From positions 1-64,000 of the forward strand of contig NZ_BATR01000163.1 in NCBI RefSeq assembly GCF_000739655.1: a stretch of DNA of 64,000 nt, given 5' to 3'. The notes beneath the pieces were generated by a model that worked only from the letters and a program-made list of their open reading frames with translations, was not told where the DNA came from and made no database searches. Made by a program: the position numbers and the translations under genes. Positions 25,345 to 33,909 of the stretch are shown here, in pieces (position 1 is the first letter of the stretch; each line of letters begins with the position of its first letter). Origin of the DNA: Verrucomicrobium sp. BvORR106. GTDB lineage: Bacteria; Verrucomicrobiota; Verrucomicrobiia; Verrucomicrobiales; Verrucomicrobiaceae.

Positions 25345-27585
25345 CTACCGGCGCGAAGGCGAAGCTGCGTGCTTGAGGATGAACTCCACAATCGGTGTGC
25401 TGTCCTGCAACCCGTGGGGGTGATGACCCACGCCTGCCTTGGCGATCAATTCAATCGGGGCACCCAGCTTGCGATAGCGCTCCGCCACGAGGCCGGTGTT
25501 CTCCTGCCAGGGCACGATGTCGTCCGAATCTCCGAACACGTGGATGATCGGCACCTTGCGCTTGGCCAGCCCTTCCAGATTGTCCACCGGGTTGCCTTTG
25601 AACGCGAGGGCCTCGGCTTCGTCCTTGAACCCCCAGAGGTCCATCACGAGCTGCCAGTTCTTCGCGTCACCCTTGCCCTTGCCTTTGCCACCGGGCCAGC
25701 TCTTGAAGTCGCACACCGGTGCATCGCCATAGATGCAGGCCACCTTGTCCGGGTTGGCGATGGCCCAGTTGTAGCAGTACAGACCGCCGCGGCTCAGACC
25801 AACAAGAGCGGGTTTCTTGTTGAACCCATACTGCTTGGTAAGCACGGCATAGAAAGCGTTCCAGTGCTTCACCGCAGGGGGGCTGCCCAGCATGTCACTC
25901 ACCCGCATGTAGGCGATGTGGAAACCTTTTTCCAGCAGGGCCACATCAGGGTCCGGCTTGTGACCAAAGAACTCCCCATGCCAAACCCAAGGCTTGCCCT
26001 TAGCCGCCGTCTTCGGCGCGACCACGGTCACCGTCGGCCCATTCACATCGAAGTCGTAGCGGTCAAAGCCCTGCCACTTGCTGCGACGCCCCGGGAAGAG
26101 CGCGGGACCAGTCGGTTCTGAAGTCGCGTCCACCGTGCCCACGGGCAGCGGAATCACCCCTGGGTTCTTCAAAGCTGGCGGTGGTACCGGCGCGGAGAGC
26201 GGCACGGCTTCCGCCTTCACCAAGGTGGCCGCAGCCACCATGGGCGCGGGGGGGAGTGACAGGGAGGGTGCCGCTTCTGGAGTGGCAGCGGGAGGAGCCG
26301 GCGCAGGCTCGGGGGCCGGGGCAGGCTCAGGTTGCGATGCGGGAGCAACGGCCACCATCGGTGCCGCTTGCGGTTCCACCACAGGGGCTGGAGCTGGAGC
26401 AACCGCCACAGGCATCGGGGGAGCCGCAGGCTCCGGAGCGGGCGCAGGTGCAGGCTCCACCGCAGGAGGCACTGCCATGGGAGCGCCTGTCGCAGGTTCG
26501 GGAACAGGCACCGCTGTGGGCACCGGCGCTTCAGGAGCAGGGCTGCCAGCCAGCACTGCGGAGCCGCCTTTGAGGATCGCCTCGATTTCCGTCGTCAGGG
26601 CTGCGGCTTTCTGCTGCGCTTCTTCCAGAGGGAGACCGTCCTTCACCCCGGGTCGCTTGTGCCCCACCTCGCTCAGCCAGGCGGCTTTCATCAGCTGCTG
26701 ACGCTCCGCCACCACGGCATAGAGCTTGCCCAGGCGCCCCTCTGGCGTGGTCAGATCTTCCAGCTTGTAATCATGCTTCACACCCCACGAGGCCAGCACC
26801 GGCTGAGCCATTACCCAGTGCCCCTCAGCATTGGGATGCACGCCATCTTTGGCCAGGGTGAACTCGGGATCCGTTTTGCGCTTCTCCTCCAGGTAGTCCG
26901 CCATGACGGTGTGCACGTCCACCACCCGCCATCCCGTGCGGCGGGCCTTGCCATTCATCCACAGGGTGTAGCGGTCGAGCACTGAATTGTAACGCTCAAA
27001 GGGCTGGGGATAGGTATTCCGCCCCGCTGGCAGCACCTTGTCCTTGATCGGCAGTGGATCAAATACCGGTGGGGTCAGATGAGTGATGGCAATCTTTCGA
27101 TCCCAAGACCGGTCGCGCATGACCTGAACCCCCGCCACAAACTTGACGAAGCGGTCATCCCGATACGGATGGTAGATGCCGTCGTTCATCCCATAACAAG
27201 CCACAATCAGCTGGGGCTTAGTCTTCTCCAGAGCCCGCACCAGGCGCTCATGCAGATTGGGACGCGGGAACTTTCCCTCCGCGTGGCCGTTCTCAGAAAG
27301 CCCGGACACCGTCTCACTGGCGAGCCCGAGGTTGATCATGTCGTACCGCTTGTCCGTGGTCGCCAGAACAATGGTCTCCAAGTACTCGATGTACTTGCCA
27401 TCCGCGGTGATGCTGTCGCCGAGGAAGAGGATGCGCTCCGCCTTGGGCAGCTCCCCCACCTTTCCCACGGAGTAGCCGGAGGCGGAACTTTGCGCGGACA
27501 CTTGGCTGGCCCCCAGCCCAGCGCAGACGGCCATCACGGCAGACAACACGGAGGTCGGCCAGGCGTGCTTCAAAAAGAGATTCAT
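25345..27585 (-). CDS. Secreted two-domain esterase: SGNH hydrolase + alpha/beta hydrolase
   Basis: From the ATG at 27585 the product has 746 residues. A signal peptide (about 1-31) leads into an SGNH/GDSL hydrolase with F-L-G-D-S-I-T (Ser58), G-M-N-D (Asn134) and D-G-V-H (Asp247, His250). A very long Pro/Ala/Glu linker (about 343-480) follows. The C-terminal alpha/beta hydrolase has the nucleophile elbow G-L-S-R-G-G (Ser598), a likely acid in H-V-F-G-D-S-D-D (Asp686 or Asp688) and a histidine in G-V-G-H-H-P-H-G. Both domains look catalytically intact, which suggests an exported carbohydrate or polymer esterase. Domain order and sequence match the next gene upstream (27753-29603), so this is a tandem duplicate. 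A longer frame to 27708 lacks a sensible N-terminus. Confidence 0.82.
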   Translation of the reverse strand: MNLFLKHAWPTSVLSAVMAVCAGLGASQVSAQSSASGYSVGKVGELPKAERILFLGDSITADGKYIEYLETIVLATTDKRYDMINLGLASETVSGLSENGHAEGKFPRPNLHERLVRALEKTKPQLIVACYGMNDGIYHPYRDDRFVKFVAGVQVMRDRSWDRKIAITHLTPPVFDPLPIKDKVLPAGRNTYPQPFERYNSVLDRYTLWMNGKARRTGWRVVDVHTVMADYLEEKRKTDPEFTLAKDGVHPNAEGHWVMAQPVLASWGVKHDYKLEDLTTPEGRLGKLYAVVAERQQLMKAAWLSEVGHKRPGVKDGLPLEEAQQKAAALTTEIEAILKGGSAVLAGSPAPEAPVPTAVPVPEPATGAPMAVPPAVEPAPAPAPEPAAPPMPVAVAPAPAPVVEPQAAPMVAVAPASQPEPAPAPEPAPAPPAATPEAAPSLSLPPAPMVAAATLVKAEAVPLSAPVPPPALKNPGVIPLPVGTVDATSEPTGPALFPGRRSKWQGFDRYDFDVNGPTVTVVAPKTAAKGKPWVWHGEFFGHKPDPDVALLEKGFHIAYMRVSDMLGSPPAVKHWNAFYAVLTKQYGFNKKPALVGLSRGGLYCYNWAIANPDKVACIYGDAPVCDFKSWPGGKGKGKGDAKNWQLVMDLWGFKDEAEALAFKGNPVDNLEGLAKRKVPIIHVFGDSDDIVPWQENTGLVAERYRKLGAPIELIAKAGVGHHPHGLQDSTPIVEFILKHAASPSRR

Positions 27586-27752
27586 CGCGAGAGAAGTCGG
27601 AGGTGGGTGAGAAAGGACGGGCAGGAGTTCGCCAGACGTGCCCGAAGACACGCCGCCCTGCCGAGAAGGCAGGGACTGCAAACCGACCTCTGAAAACGCC
27701 CCTCGCAAGCGATTTTTGACAATCTGTGCGGGTTCCCGCCCCGCAGTACCCC

Positions 27753-29603
27753 TTAAGATGCAGGCTTCGAGGGTTCGCTGGCGTGCTTCAGAATGAATTC
27801 CACAATCGGGGTGCTGTCCTGCAGGCCATGCGGATGGTGACCCACACCTTTTTTCTCGATCAGCTCAATGGGGCCACCCAGGCTCCGATAGCGGGTGGCG
27901 ATGATCCCGGTGTTCTCATCCCAGGGCACCACGTCGTCCGCATCACCGTAAACATGGAGCAGCGGCACCTTGCGCTGCGCGAGAGGCCCTAGGTTGTCCA
28001 CCGGATTGCCCTTGTAGGCCAGAGCCTCCGCCTCGTCCTTGAAGCCCCACAGCTTCAGCACCAATTGCCAGTTTTTAGGATCACCCTTCCCCTTCCCTTT
28101 CCCGCCGGGCCAGCTCTTGAAGTCGCACACCGGAGCGTCCGCATAGATGCAGGAGACTTTGTCCGGGTTGGCGATGGCCCAGTTGTAGCAGTACAGACCA
28201 CCACGGCTCAGCCCGACCAGCGCAGGTTTCTTACCCAGTCCGTACTGCTCGGTCAGCACCTTGTAGAAGCCATTCCATTTCTCCACGGCGGGCGGGCTGC
28301 CCAGCATGTCATTCACTCGGAGGTAGGCGATGTGGAAGCCCTTTCCCAGCAGAGCCACATCCGGATCCGGTTTGTGGCCAAAGAATTCCCCATGCCAGAC
28401 CCAGGGTGCCCCCTTCGCGATCGTTTTGGGCACCACCACACTCGCCACCTGCCCATTCAGATCGAACTCATAGCGATCAAATCCCTTCCAGTTGCTCTTC
28501 TTGCCGGGGAACGGCGCAGTAGCCGAAGCAGAGGCCGGTGCGGGAGCAGAAGCCTCTGGCTTGGCCACCCCTACCCAGGCGGAAGGCCCTGCCGACAGCA
28601 GAGTCTGGATCTCGGTCGTCAGAGCGGCGGCCTTCGCTTGTGCCTCAGGCAGCGGCAGCCCCGGGGCCACCCCGGGCCGCTTGTGGCCCACATCGCTCAT
28701 CCAGGCCGCTTTCATCAGGCGCTGGCGGGCAGCCACAGACTTGTAGAGCCTCGCCAGCCGTCCCTGAGGCGCCGTGAGATCCTCCACGCGGTAGTCATGC
28801 TTTACCCCCCAGGCGCTGAGCAATGGCTGGGCCATCACCCAGTGCCCTTCGGCATTGGGATGGATCCCGTCACGACAGAAGCTGAATGCTGCGTCCGCTT
28901 TGCGTTTCTCCGCGAGCGCCTTGGTCATTGCCCCATGGACATCCACCACCACCCATTTATCACTCTCCGCCATCCGCTGGAGCCAGGCACCATACTGCGC
29001 CAGCACACCATCATAACCTTCAAAGGGCCTCGGGTACGCGTCCAGTCCCGCCGGCAGGACCTTGTCTTTGATCGGCAAGGGGTCGAACACGGGGGGCGTC
29101 AGGTGGACGACGCCGATGCCGCGGGAAGCAGCTTCCTTGCGCAGGTCACGCATCCCAGACTCATATTTGCCAAACCGCTCCTCACTGTAGGGGTAGTAGA
29201 TCCCGTCATTCATCCCGTAGCAAGCCACCACCAGCTGCGGCTTGGTCTTCTCCAGAGCCCGGGTCAGCCGCTCGTGCAGATCCGGGCGCGGGAACTTCCC
29301 ACCCGCGTGCCCGTCCTCTGAAAGCCCGGAGACAGTCTCGCTGGAAAGGCCAAGATCGATGATGTCATACCGCTTGGAAGTCGTGGCTAGCAGTACGGTC
29401 TCGATATACTCCACATATTTGCCATCCGCGGTGATGCTGTCCCCCAGGAAAACGATCCGCCCCGCATCGGGAAGCCCTTTAGGTGTGGCGGAGGAAGCAC
29501 TGGCTGACTGGGCCAGGAGGGTATCCGCGCCCATCAAGGTGGATACGGAAACGGCAGCCGACAGCAGCAGGGCCGACCAGGAACGATTCAATAGAGTGGA
29601 CAT
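27753..29603 (-). CDS. Secreted two-domain esterase, tandem paralogue with short linker
   Basis: From the ATG at 29603 the product has 616 residues. The signal peptide (about 1-32, ending L-L-A-Q) is followed by an SGNH hydrolase (G-D-S-I-T, Ser56; G-M-N-D, Asn132; D-G-I-H, Asp245/His248). The alpha/beta hydrolase domain has G-L-S-R-G-G (Ser466), an acid in V-Y-G-D-A-D-D and a terminal histidine in G-V-G-H-H. The domains are very similar to those at 25345-27585, including a shared G-G-K-G-K-G-K-G-D loop. The linker is only about 20 residues (348-368) against about 140 in the paralogue. It lies 167 bases upstream of the paralogue on the same strand, so the two may be co-transcribed. The first ATG (29636) is possible but less signal-peptide-like. 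Confidence 0.82.
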   Translation of the reverse strand: MSTLLNRSWSALLLSAAVSVSTLMGADTLLAQSASASSATPKGLPDAGRIVFLGDSITADGKYVEYIETVLLATTSKRYDIIDLGLSSETVSGLSEDGHAGGKFPRPDLHERLTRALEKTKPQLVVACYGMNDGIYYPYSEERFGKYESGMRDLRKEAASRGIGVVHLTPPVFDPLPIKDKVLPAGLDAYPRPFEGYDGVLAQYGAWLQRMAESDKWVVVDVHGAMTKALAEKRKADAAFSFCRDGIHPNAEGHWVMAQPLLSAWGVKHDYRVEDLTAPQGRLARLYKSVAARQRLMKAAWMSDVGHKRPGVAPGLPLPEAQAKAAALTTEIQTLLSAGPSAWVGVAKPEASAPAPASASATAPFPGKKSNWKGFDRYEFDLNGQVASVVVPKTIAKGAPWVWHGEFFGHKPDPDVALLGKGFHIAYLRVNDMLGSPPAVEKWNGFYKVLTEQYGLGKKPALVGLSRGGLYCYNWAIANPDKVSCIYADAPVCDFKSWPGGKGKGKGDPKNWQLVLKLWGFKDEAEALAYKGNPVDNLGPLAQRKVPLLHVYGDADDVVPWDENTGIIATRYRSLGGPIELIEKKGVGHHPHGLQDSTPIVEFILKHASEPSKPAS

Positions 29604-29708
29604 GAGGTGACGGTGAAGGAAGCGAACGGGGCGCATACCGACGGGTTCAGCACTTGCCCCTCCCTCTAATAGCCAGCACCCTGGCCTTTCTTCCCAACTA
29701 TTTGCAAC

Positions 29709-30497
29709 TCAATGTGGTAAAACTTCGCCAACGGTCACCCTCATGGCCTTGAGCTTGAAGGGGCCAAACAGGGTCGCCAGAGCCACATCCGCCGCGTCAC
29801 GTCCATAGGCCACCACGATGCGGTTCCCCTTGGTCACATCCTCCGTGGCATCAAAGGTAAACCAGCGCCCTCCCAGATAGGCCTCAAACCACGCATGGAG
29901 ATCCATCGGCTGCAGTTCGTGCAGGAAACCCACCACCATGCGCGCCGGGATATTCATCGCCCGGCAGAGACTGATGCCCAGGTGTGCGAAATCCCGGCAG
30001 ACGCCTGCCCGGCTCTGGACGGTGTCCAGAGCGGAGGTAGAGGAGTGGCTCGCTCCGTGTTCATACCTGACATTCCGGTGAATCCAGGTCCGGATCCGGG
30101 CAGCTCTCAGGTAAGTCTTGGGGGAGTTCCCGGCCACCTGCATCGCCAGCTTCCCGAGCTGGTCAGACGGGCAATATCGGCTGGGCAGCAGATAGTGCAT
30201 CACCTCGGTGGGGAGCTGCTCCACCGGCAGTATGGGCGCCATCAGGTCCACATCCACTCCATCCGCCACGTCCGCCCGGTACTCCACCGCCAGATGCAGC
30301 CGCCCCTTGGGCATGACGAGCCTTTGGCAGAGGTTGCCATAGAGATCGTCAAACTCCACCACCGGCACCCGTGGATGGAGATGAAACGACTCCTTCATGA
30401 TCCACTGGGCCCATCCGCTCCGCGGACGCAGCATGAAGACGGCGGAGACGGGACTGGGACATTCATAGTCCAACTGGCAGGTGGCATCGAGGATCAT
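29709..30497 (-). CDS. Transglutaminase-like cysteine protease family protein
   Basis: This 262-residue protein has the transglutaminase core triad: Cys in S-R-A-G-V-C-R-D-F-A-H (C167), His in M-D-L-H-A-W-F-E (H201) and Asp in F-T-F-D-A-T (D216). Residues 1-110 form a beta-rich N-terminal domain typical of this bacterial class. There is no signal peptide or transmembrane segment, so it should be cytoplasmic. Related bacterial proteins are thought to be proteases or amide-bond enzymes, some linked to cyanophycin-like or ATP-grasp clusters, but no such partner lies here. The ATG at 30497 is well placed. Confidence 0.85.
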   Translation of the reverse strand: MILDATCQLDYECPSPVSAVFMLRPRSGWAQWIMKESFHLHPRVPVVEFDDLYGNLCQRLVMPKGRLHLAVEYRADVADGVDVDLMAPILPVEQLPTEVMHYLLPSRYCPSDQLGKLAMQVAGNSPKTYLRAARIRTWIHRNVRYEHGASHSSTSALDTVQSRAGVCRDFAHLGISLCRAMNIPARMVVGFLHELQPMDLHAWFEAYLGGRWFTFDATEDVTKGNRIVVAYGRDAADVALATLFGPFKLKAMRVTVGEVLPH

Positions 30498-30623
30498 GGG
30501 GTGAAAAATCGCGACCGGGTTCCGCCAGGCCGCCTACCCCGGATTCGCCCTGCCCTGCAGCGATGGCCGTGAAGCATGCCGGGGAAGTTGCCTTCCCGCT
30601 CAAAATGGTTTTACATCACATCC

Positions 30624-30866
30624 ATGCGTACCAACCCTGCATTGGCCATGGCGACTCTTTGCCTCACCCTTCTGGCCCTGGGCCCGGTGGCGTGCAGCGG
30701 CCCGGTCAATCCCCGCACACCTGTCTCACGCAAATCAGCCCGGCAGATGGAGCATTACAACAACGTGTACGGTGGGACCCCGGTACTGGGAGAGCCTTCC
30801 CGTGACTCCCAGTATGTGCCACGGCAGCAGGAGCAGAATGGGTTCAACACCTTCCAGATTCATTGA
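30624..30866 (+). CDS. Small predicted lipoprotein
   Basis: This 80-residue product has a hydrophobic signal segment ending in G-P-V-A-C (residues 20-24), which is a weak lipobox with Cys24 as the likely lipidated residue. The mature part is short, polar and Gln/Asn-rich, without a known domain. The ATG at 30624 gives M-R-T-N-P, a good basic start for a signal peptide; upstream in-frame codons are poor. The next plus-strand gene begins 55 bases downstream, so the two may form a small operon. The function is unknown. Confidence 0.6.
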   Translation: MRTNPALAMATLCLTLLALGPVACSGPVNPRTPVSRKSARQMEHYNNVYGGTPVLGEPSRDSQYVPRQQEQNGFNTFQIH

Positions 30867-30921
30867 TCGAGGCGGAGCCCCCCCTGCCCTCTCCGCAACT
30901 CAGCCCCTCCCCAGCCTCGCC

Positions 30922-31500
30922 ATGGATCCCCTCACTCCACCTGTGCTTCCTGAAACCACGCTGGGCGGATTGACGCCCGGTGAGATCCGGGCGGTCACCC
31001 ATGAGCGGCTCCGTCTGCTCTCCTGGGGTTATTTCATCGCTGGTGGCATGGGCATCTTGTTCTCCAGCTTCTTCCTCATCTATGTGGCGATCTTTGGCGC
31101 GGTTTCGATGATTCCCGCCTCCCAGTGGGAGTCTTCCTCTTCCCACCAGCACCGTCATGACGAGCAATTCGTTGGTGACCATGCCCCGTCAGCGCAGGAC
31201 GGAAACCGCGAGGAGACGCCTTCAGCCACTTCACAAAGTCAGCATTCCTCCGGGCCACCACCGGTCTGGATCTTCCGTATCTTTGCCGGGGTGATGTTTG
31301 TGGTCGTCCTGATCGGCTGGGCCATCTCCGGGCTTACCATCTATGCCGGCCGCTGCATCCGCCAGCGTCGCAATCGCCTGCTCATCCTGGTGATGGCGGG
31401 CGTCAACGTGATGAATATTCCACTGGGCACACTGCTGGGAATCTGCACCTTCATCGTCTTGCAGTCTGAGCCGGGCCGCAAAGAGTTCGCTGGAGCGTGA
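30922..31500 (+). CDS. Uncharacterised membrane protein with N-I-P-L-G-T-L-L-G motif
   Basis: This 192-residue protein has a first hydrophobic block at about 33-62. A soluble polar loop rich in Ser, His and Gln (about 67-112) follows, then a transmembrane pair at about 115-140 and 155-182. The last segment carries M-N-I-P-L-G-T-L-L-G, which matches the L-Q-F-P-I-G-T-I-L-G block of the small membrane protein at 36950-37318. The two belong to one family. The loop is probably variable in length between members. The ATG at 30922 follows the lipoprotein gene closely. The role is unknown. Confidence 0.65.
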   Translation: MDPLTPPVLPETTLGGLTPGEIRAVTHERLRLLSWGYFIAGGMGILFSSFFLIYVAIFGAVSMIPASQWESSSSHQHRHDEQFVGDHAPSAQDGNREETPSATSQSQHSSGPPPVWIFRIFAGVMFVVVLIGWAISGLTIYAGRCIRQRRNRLLILVMAGVNVMNIPLGTLLGICTFIVLQSEPGRKEFAGA

Positions 31501-31542
31501 GACACCTGGCAAAGACGCAACCAGCTGCTACGCACCAGGCGC

Positions 31543-32601
31543 TCACCTGCCTGCGGGCCCGCCCCGCAATGAGAGGTTCTTGAACTCAATGTCAGTATCA
31601 AACCCTCCCCAAATCTCCCAGCCCACCAGCATGGAAGCGAGCCAATAGTCCTCGACCCGATACAAGCGATTCTTCTTTTGAGCGAGGCTCCGCTGAGTCG
31701 CAGCGGCCAGGCCTTCACGGATGAGCTGCTTCACATCAATGTCGTAAGACACCCACGAACTCGCCTTGAGCGTCGGGTGGGCCCCTGAGAAATACACGCC
31801 ATCACCGAACTGGTCGAGCCCGATCCACGGCGCCGAGCCTGGCACGTTTGCCTCATTTCCTTCCGAAAAGATCGCCGGAACCAGCATGTAGAACTTGCCA
31901 GTGTCCGCAAGCCGCGACGCGCTACGTGGCATGAGAATAAAGGCCATGTAGAAAATGGCATGATTGGAGGCGCCGTATTCGGCCTGATGATCCCAGTCAC
32001 TGCTCTTCTGCAGACGGTTCAAACGGATATCGATCCCAAATCGAAGCCGTTGCGGCCCCTCGACTCCTAGCTTCTCGCCCTCAGAGAGGACAGTGCCGGG
32101 GGCGTTGTCCTTGGCAAAATGCTGGCCGATGAGGAAGTGCGGCCACACGGTGTGAGGGTCTCCATACTTCGGAGCCCTCCCCTCCTTGTCAGGCAGGTTC
32201 AGGCTACCGCCTTCGCGCCATTCTTTTGCCGTATCCAGCTTCATGCGCACCACCCCATCTTCGATCTGGAACTGCTTGGCTCCATTGGCGGTGGTCCAGT
32301 TGAAACTGCCCGGTCGCGGGAGGGTCGGGGTCTTTCCGTTGTGGGCGAAATGCAACTGCTCACTGATTTCCCAAAACGCCCACTGGGAGTTCTTGACGCC
32401 CTTCTTTGTCCAGCGCGACAGGCAGTCGGCCTGCTCCTCCGGGGACAAATGGTTGGCATAGCCCTGAGTCACGCCTTGCACGAAGCCGGGATCACGAAGG
32501 ATTTCGACTTCTCCATTCGCCCCGGACTCTGAGCGACCTTCCTGTGAATAAGCGACTACGGTGCCGAAGAGGAAGGCAGTGAGCGTTATCTTGAATATCA
32601 T
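31543..32601 (-). CDS. Secreted hypothetical protein
   Basis: This 352-residue protein has a clear signal peptide (residues 1-19, ending V-A-Y-S-Q). It is rich in Trp and aromatic residues with repeated beta-strand-like blocks (G-S-F-N-W-T, R-L-R-F-G-I-D-I-R-L, W-E-I-W-G-G-F-D-T-D-I-E-F). The final block has the look of a jelly-roll domain ending, as in carbohydrate-binding or polysaccharide-lyase-like folds. No catalytic motif or family was recognised. It is convergent with the preceding plus-strand membrane protein. Codon use is slightly less GC-biased than in its neighbours. Confidence 0.65.
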   Translation of the reverse strand: MIFKITLTAFLFGTVVAYSQEGRSESGANGEVEILRDPGFVQGVTQGYANHLSPEEQADCLSRWTKKGVKNSQWAFWEISEQLHFAHNGKTPTLPRPGSFNWTTANGAKQFQIEDGVVRMKLDTAKEWREGGSLNLPDKEGRAPKYGDPHTVWPHFLIGQHFAKDNAPGTVLSEGEKLGVEGPQRLRFGIDIRLNRLQKSSDWDHQAEYGASNHAIFYMAFILMPRSASRLADTGKFYMLVPAIFSEGNEANVPGSAPWIGLDQFGDGVYFSGAHPTLKASSWVSYDIDVKQLIREGLAAATQRSLAQKKNRLYRVEDYWLASMLVGWEIWGGFDTDIEFKNLSLRGGPAGR

Positions 32602-32744
32602 ATTCTTCAGCGTCTGGCAGGGCCACTGGCCATCGCCATCCGGCCTCGTGGCTCGCAGTTCACGAGCCGCCTCCTAAACCTCTTGCAACAGTGCTTGTCC
32701 CGCCGTTGGCCGGGCAAGCGTTGCCTCGCAGGAGGAACAGCCGG

Positions 32745-33836
32745 CTAACCTCCTTGGCTGACCGTCACCGCCAGTCCCGGCACCGCTTTGATTTTCTCAG
32801 CCAGATATCGCGAATAGATGCTCGCCCCCAGCTGGTTCAAGTGGGTGCGGTCGGCAAGATCGCCCTCGCCCGCCCCACACTCGTCGGTGTCCAGAATCTG
32901 GATCACGGCCGCGGGAGTTGGCTTGAGGGAAGCCACGTAGTCGGAGAACTGCCGGAATCCCTTGCTGTAGCGCGGATCCGACTTCACGAGCTTCACCACA
33001 TCAGGATGCACGGGCATTTGGTGAAGCACCACCGGCACCTTGTGTTCATCAAGCCAGGCCAGAAGATTCCGAAGAGATTCATCCTGCAATTCCGACACCC
33101 GCCAGTTGCCAAAGAAACGACGCGCCACCATCTCCGGTGACACCTTCTGACGATCACGGTTGTAGCGATGGGCGTGATTCACCACCCAGCCAGCCGCTGG
33201 GAGAGCCTTCTGCTCCGGGCAAGGGCAGAGCGCATTGCCCGGGCAGGGATCAAGCACATTGAGGAACACTGTGCGCAGAGATCGCCGGGCCGAGTAGAGC
33301 GGCAACACCAGATCCATCAACTGCCGTCTCCGCATGTGAGCACTGGCGATCGTGAGGCGCTCATGCAGGGTCGCCTTCTGACTCAGACTCAGCACCATGC
33401 GGTCATCACCTTCCAGGCCCTTCTGCAGGACGAAGGGGTTGATCTCCACCACCGCCAGATGCAGGTCCTTGAAACTCTCAGGATTCCGTCGCACGAGGCT
33501 CCACATATCGAACGGTGTGCCTCCGGGGGTACCGAGATTGCGCACCCGCTCCGCTTTTTCCCCGAGGCAGGTGGCCACTTCGCTCTCAGAGATCCCGAAG
33601 ACGCTCTGGCTGGTGCCAAAGCAGGCAACCTCCACCGGATTGGGATTCTTCTTCAGGTAGTAGGTTTCCACCGCGCCGTACGCGTCCATCCCGCCCCGCT
33701 CGTCGAAGTGGGGCAGCCCCCGCAAGTTTTCCGCTGCGAACCGGCCCGCCAAGAGGACGGCCAGCGCCACGAGCGCTCCTGAACCGAACCACTGCGAAAC
33801 GCCGCGCTTGGGTGGGGTGGGAAGAGTGTCTGCCAT
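32745..33836 (-). CDS. Membrane-anchored SGNH-like protein, possible MBOAT partner (copy 1)
   Basis: From the ATG at 33836 the product has 363 residues with one N-terminal transmembrane segment (about 18-35). The body carries an SGNH-like block I, F-G-T-S-Q-S (73-78), and a block V D-R-T-H (D329, H332) followed by L-N-Q-L-G-A. This arrangement is seen in DltD, AlgJ/AlgX and other membrane-tethered partners of MBOAT acyltransferases. Such proteins move an acyl group to a surface polymer. An MBOAT gene lies about 3.5 kb away on the same strand. The paralogue at 33910-35022 shares the whole plan. Upstream in-frame ATGs exist at 33887 and 33863; 33836 leaves a usual short cytoplasmic tail. Confidence 0.72.
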   Translation of the reverse strand: MADTLPTPPKRGVSQWFGSGALVALAVLLAGRFAAENLRGLPHFDERGGMDAYGAVETYYLKKNPNPVEVACFGTSQSVFGISESEVATCLGEKAERVRNLGTPGGTPFDMWSLVRRNPESFKDLHLAVVEINPFVLQKGLEGDDRMVLSLSQKATLHERLTIASAHMRRRQLMDLVLPLYSARRSLRTVFLNVLDPCPGNALCPCPEQKALPAAGWVVNHAHRYNRDRQKVSPEMVARRFFGNWRVSELQDESLRNLLAWLDEHKVPVVLHQMPVHPDVVKLVKSDPRYSKGFRQFSDYVASLKPTPAAVIQILDTDECGAGEGDLADRTHLNQLGASIYSRYLAEKIKAVPGLAVTVSQGG

Positions 33837-33909
33837 GTGGAGGGTAGAGTGCCGGAAACGCATAACATACCCAAGTAAAAAATCCAACCTCGAACCGGGA
33901 GTGATTTAC

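Noticed and set aside
26078-26701. Gly/Ala-rich plus-strand frame of 207 codons
   Set aside because: Antisense of the Pro/Ala linker of the two-domain esterase; a composition artefact.
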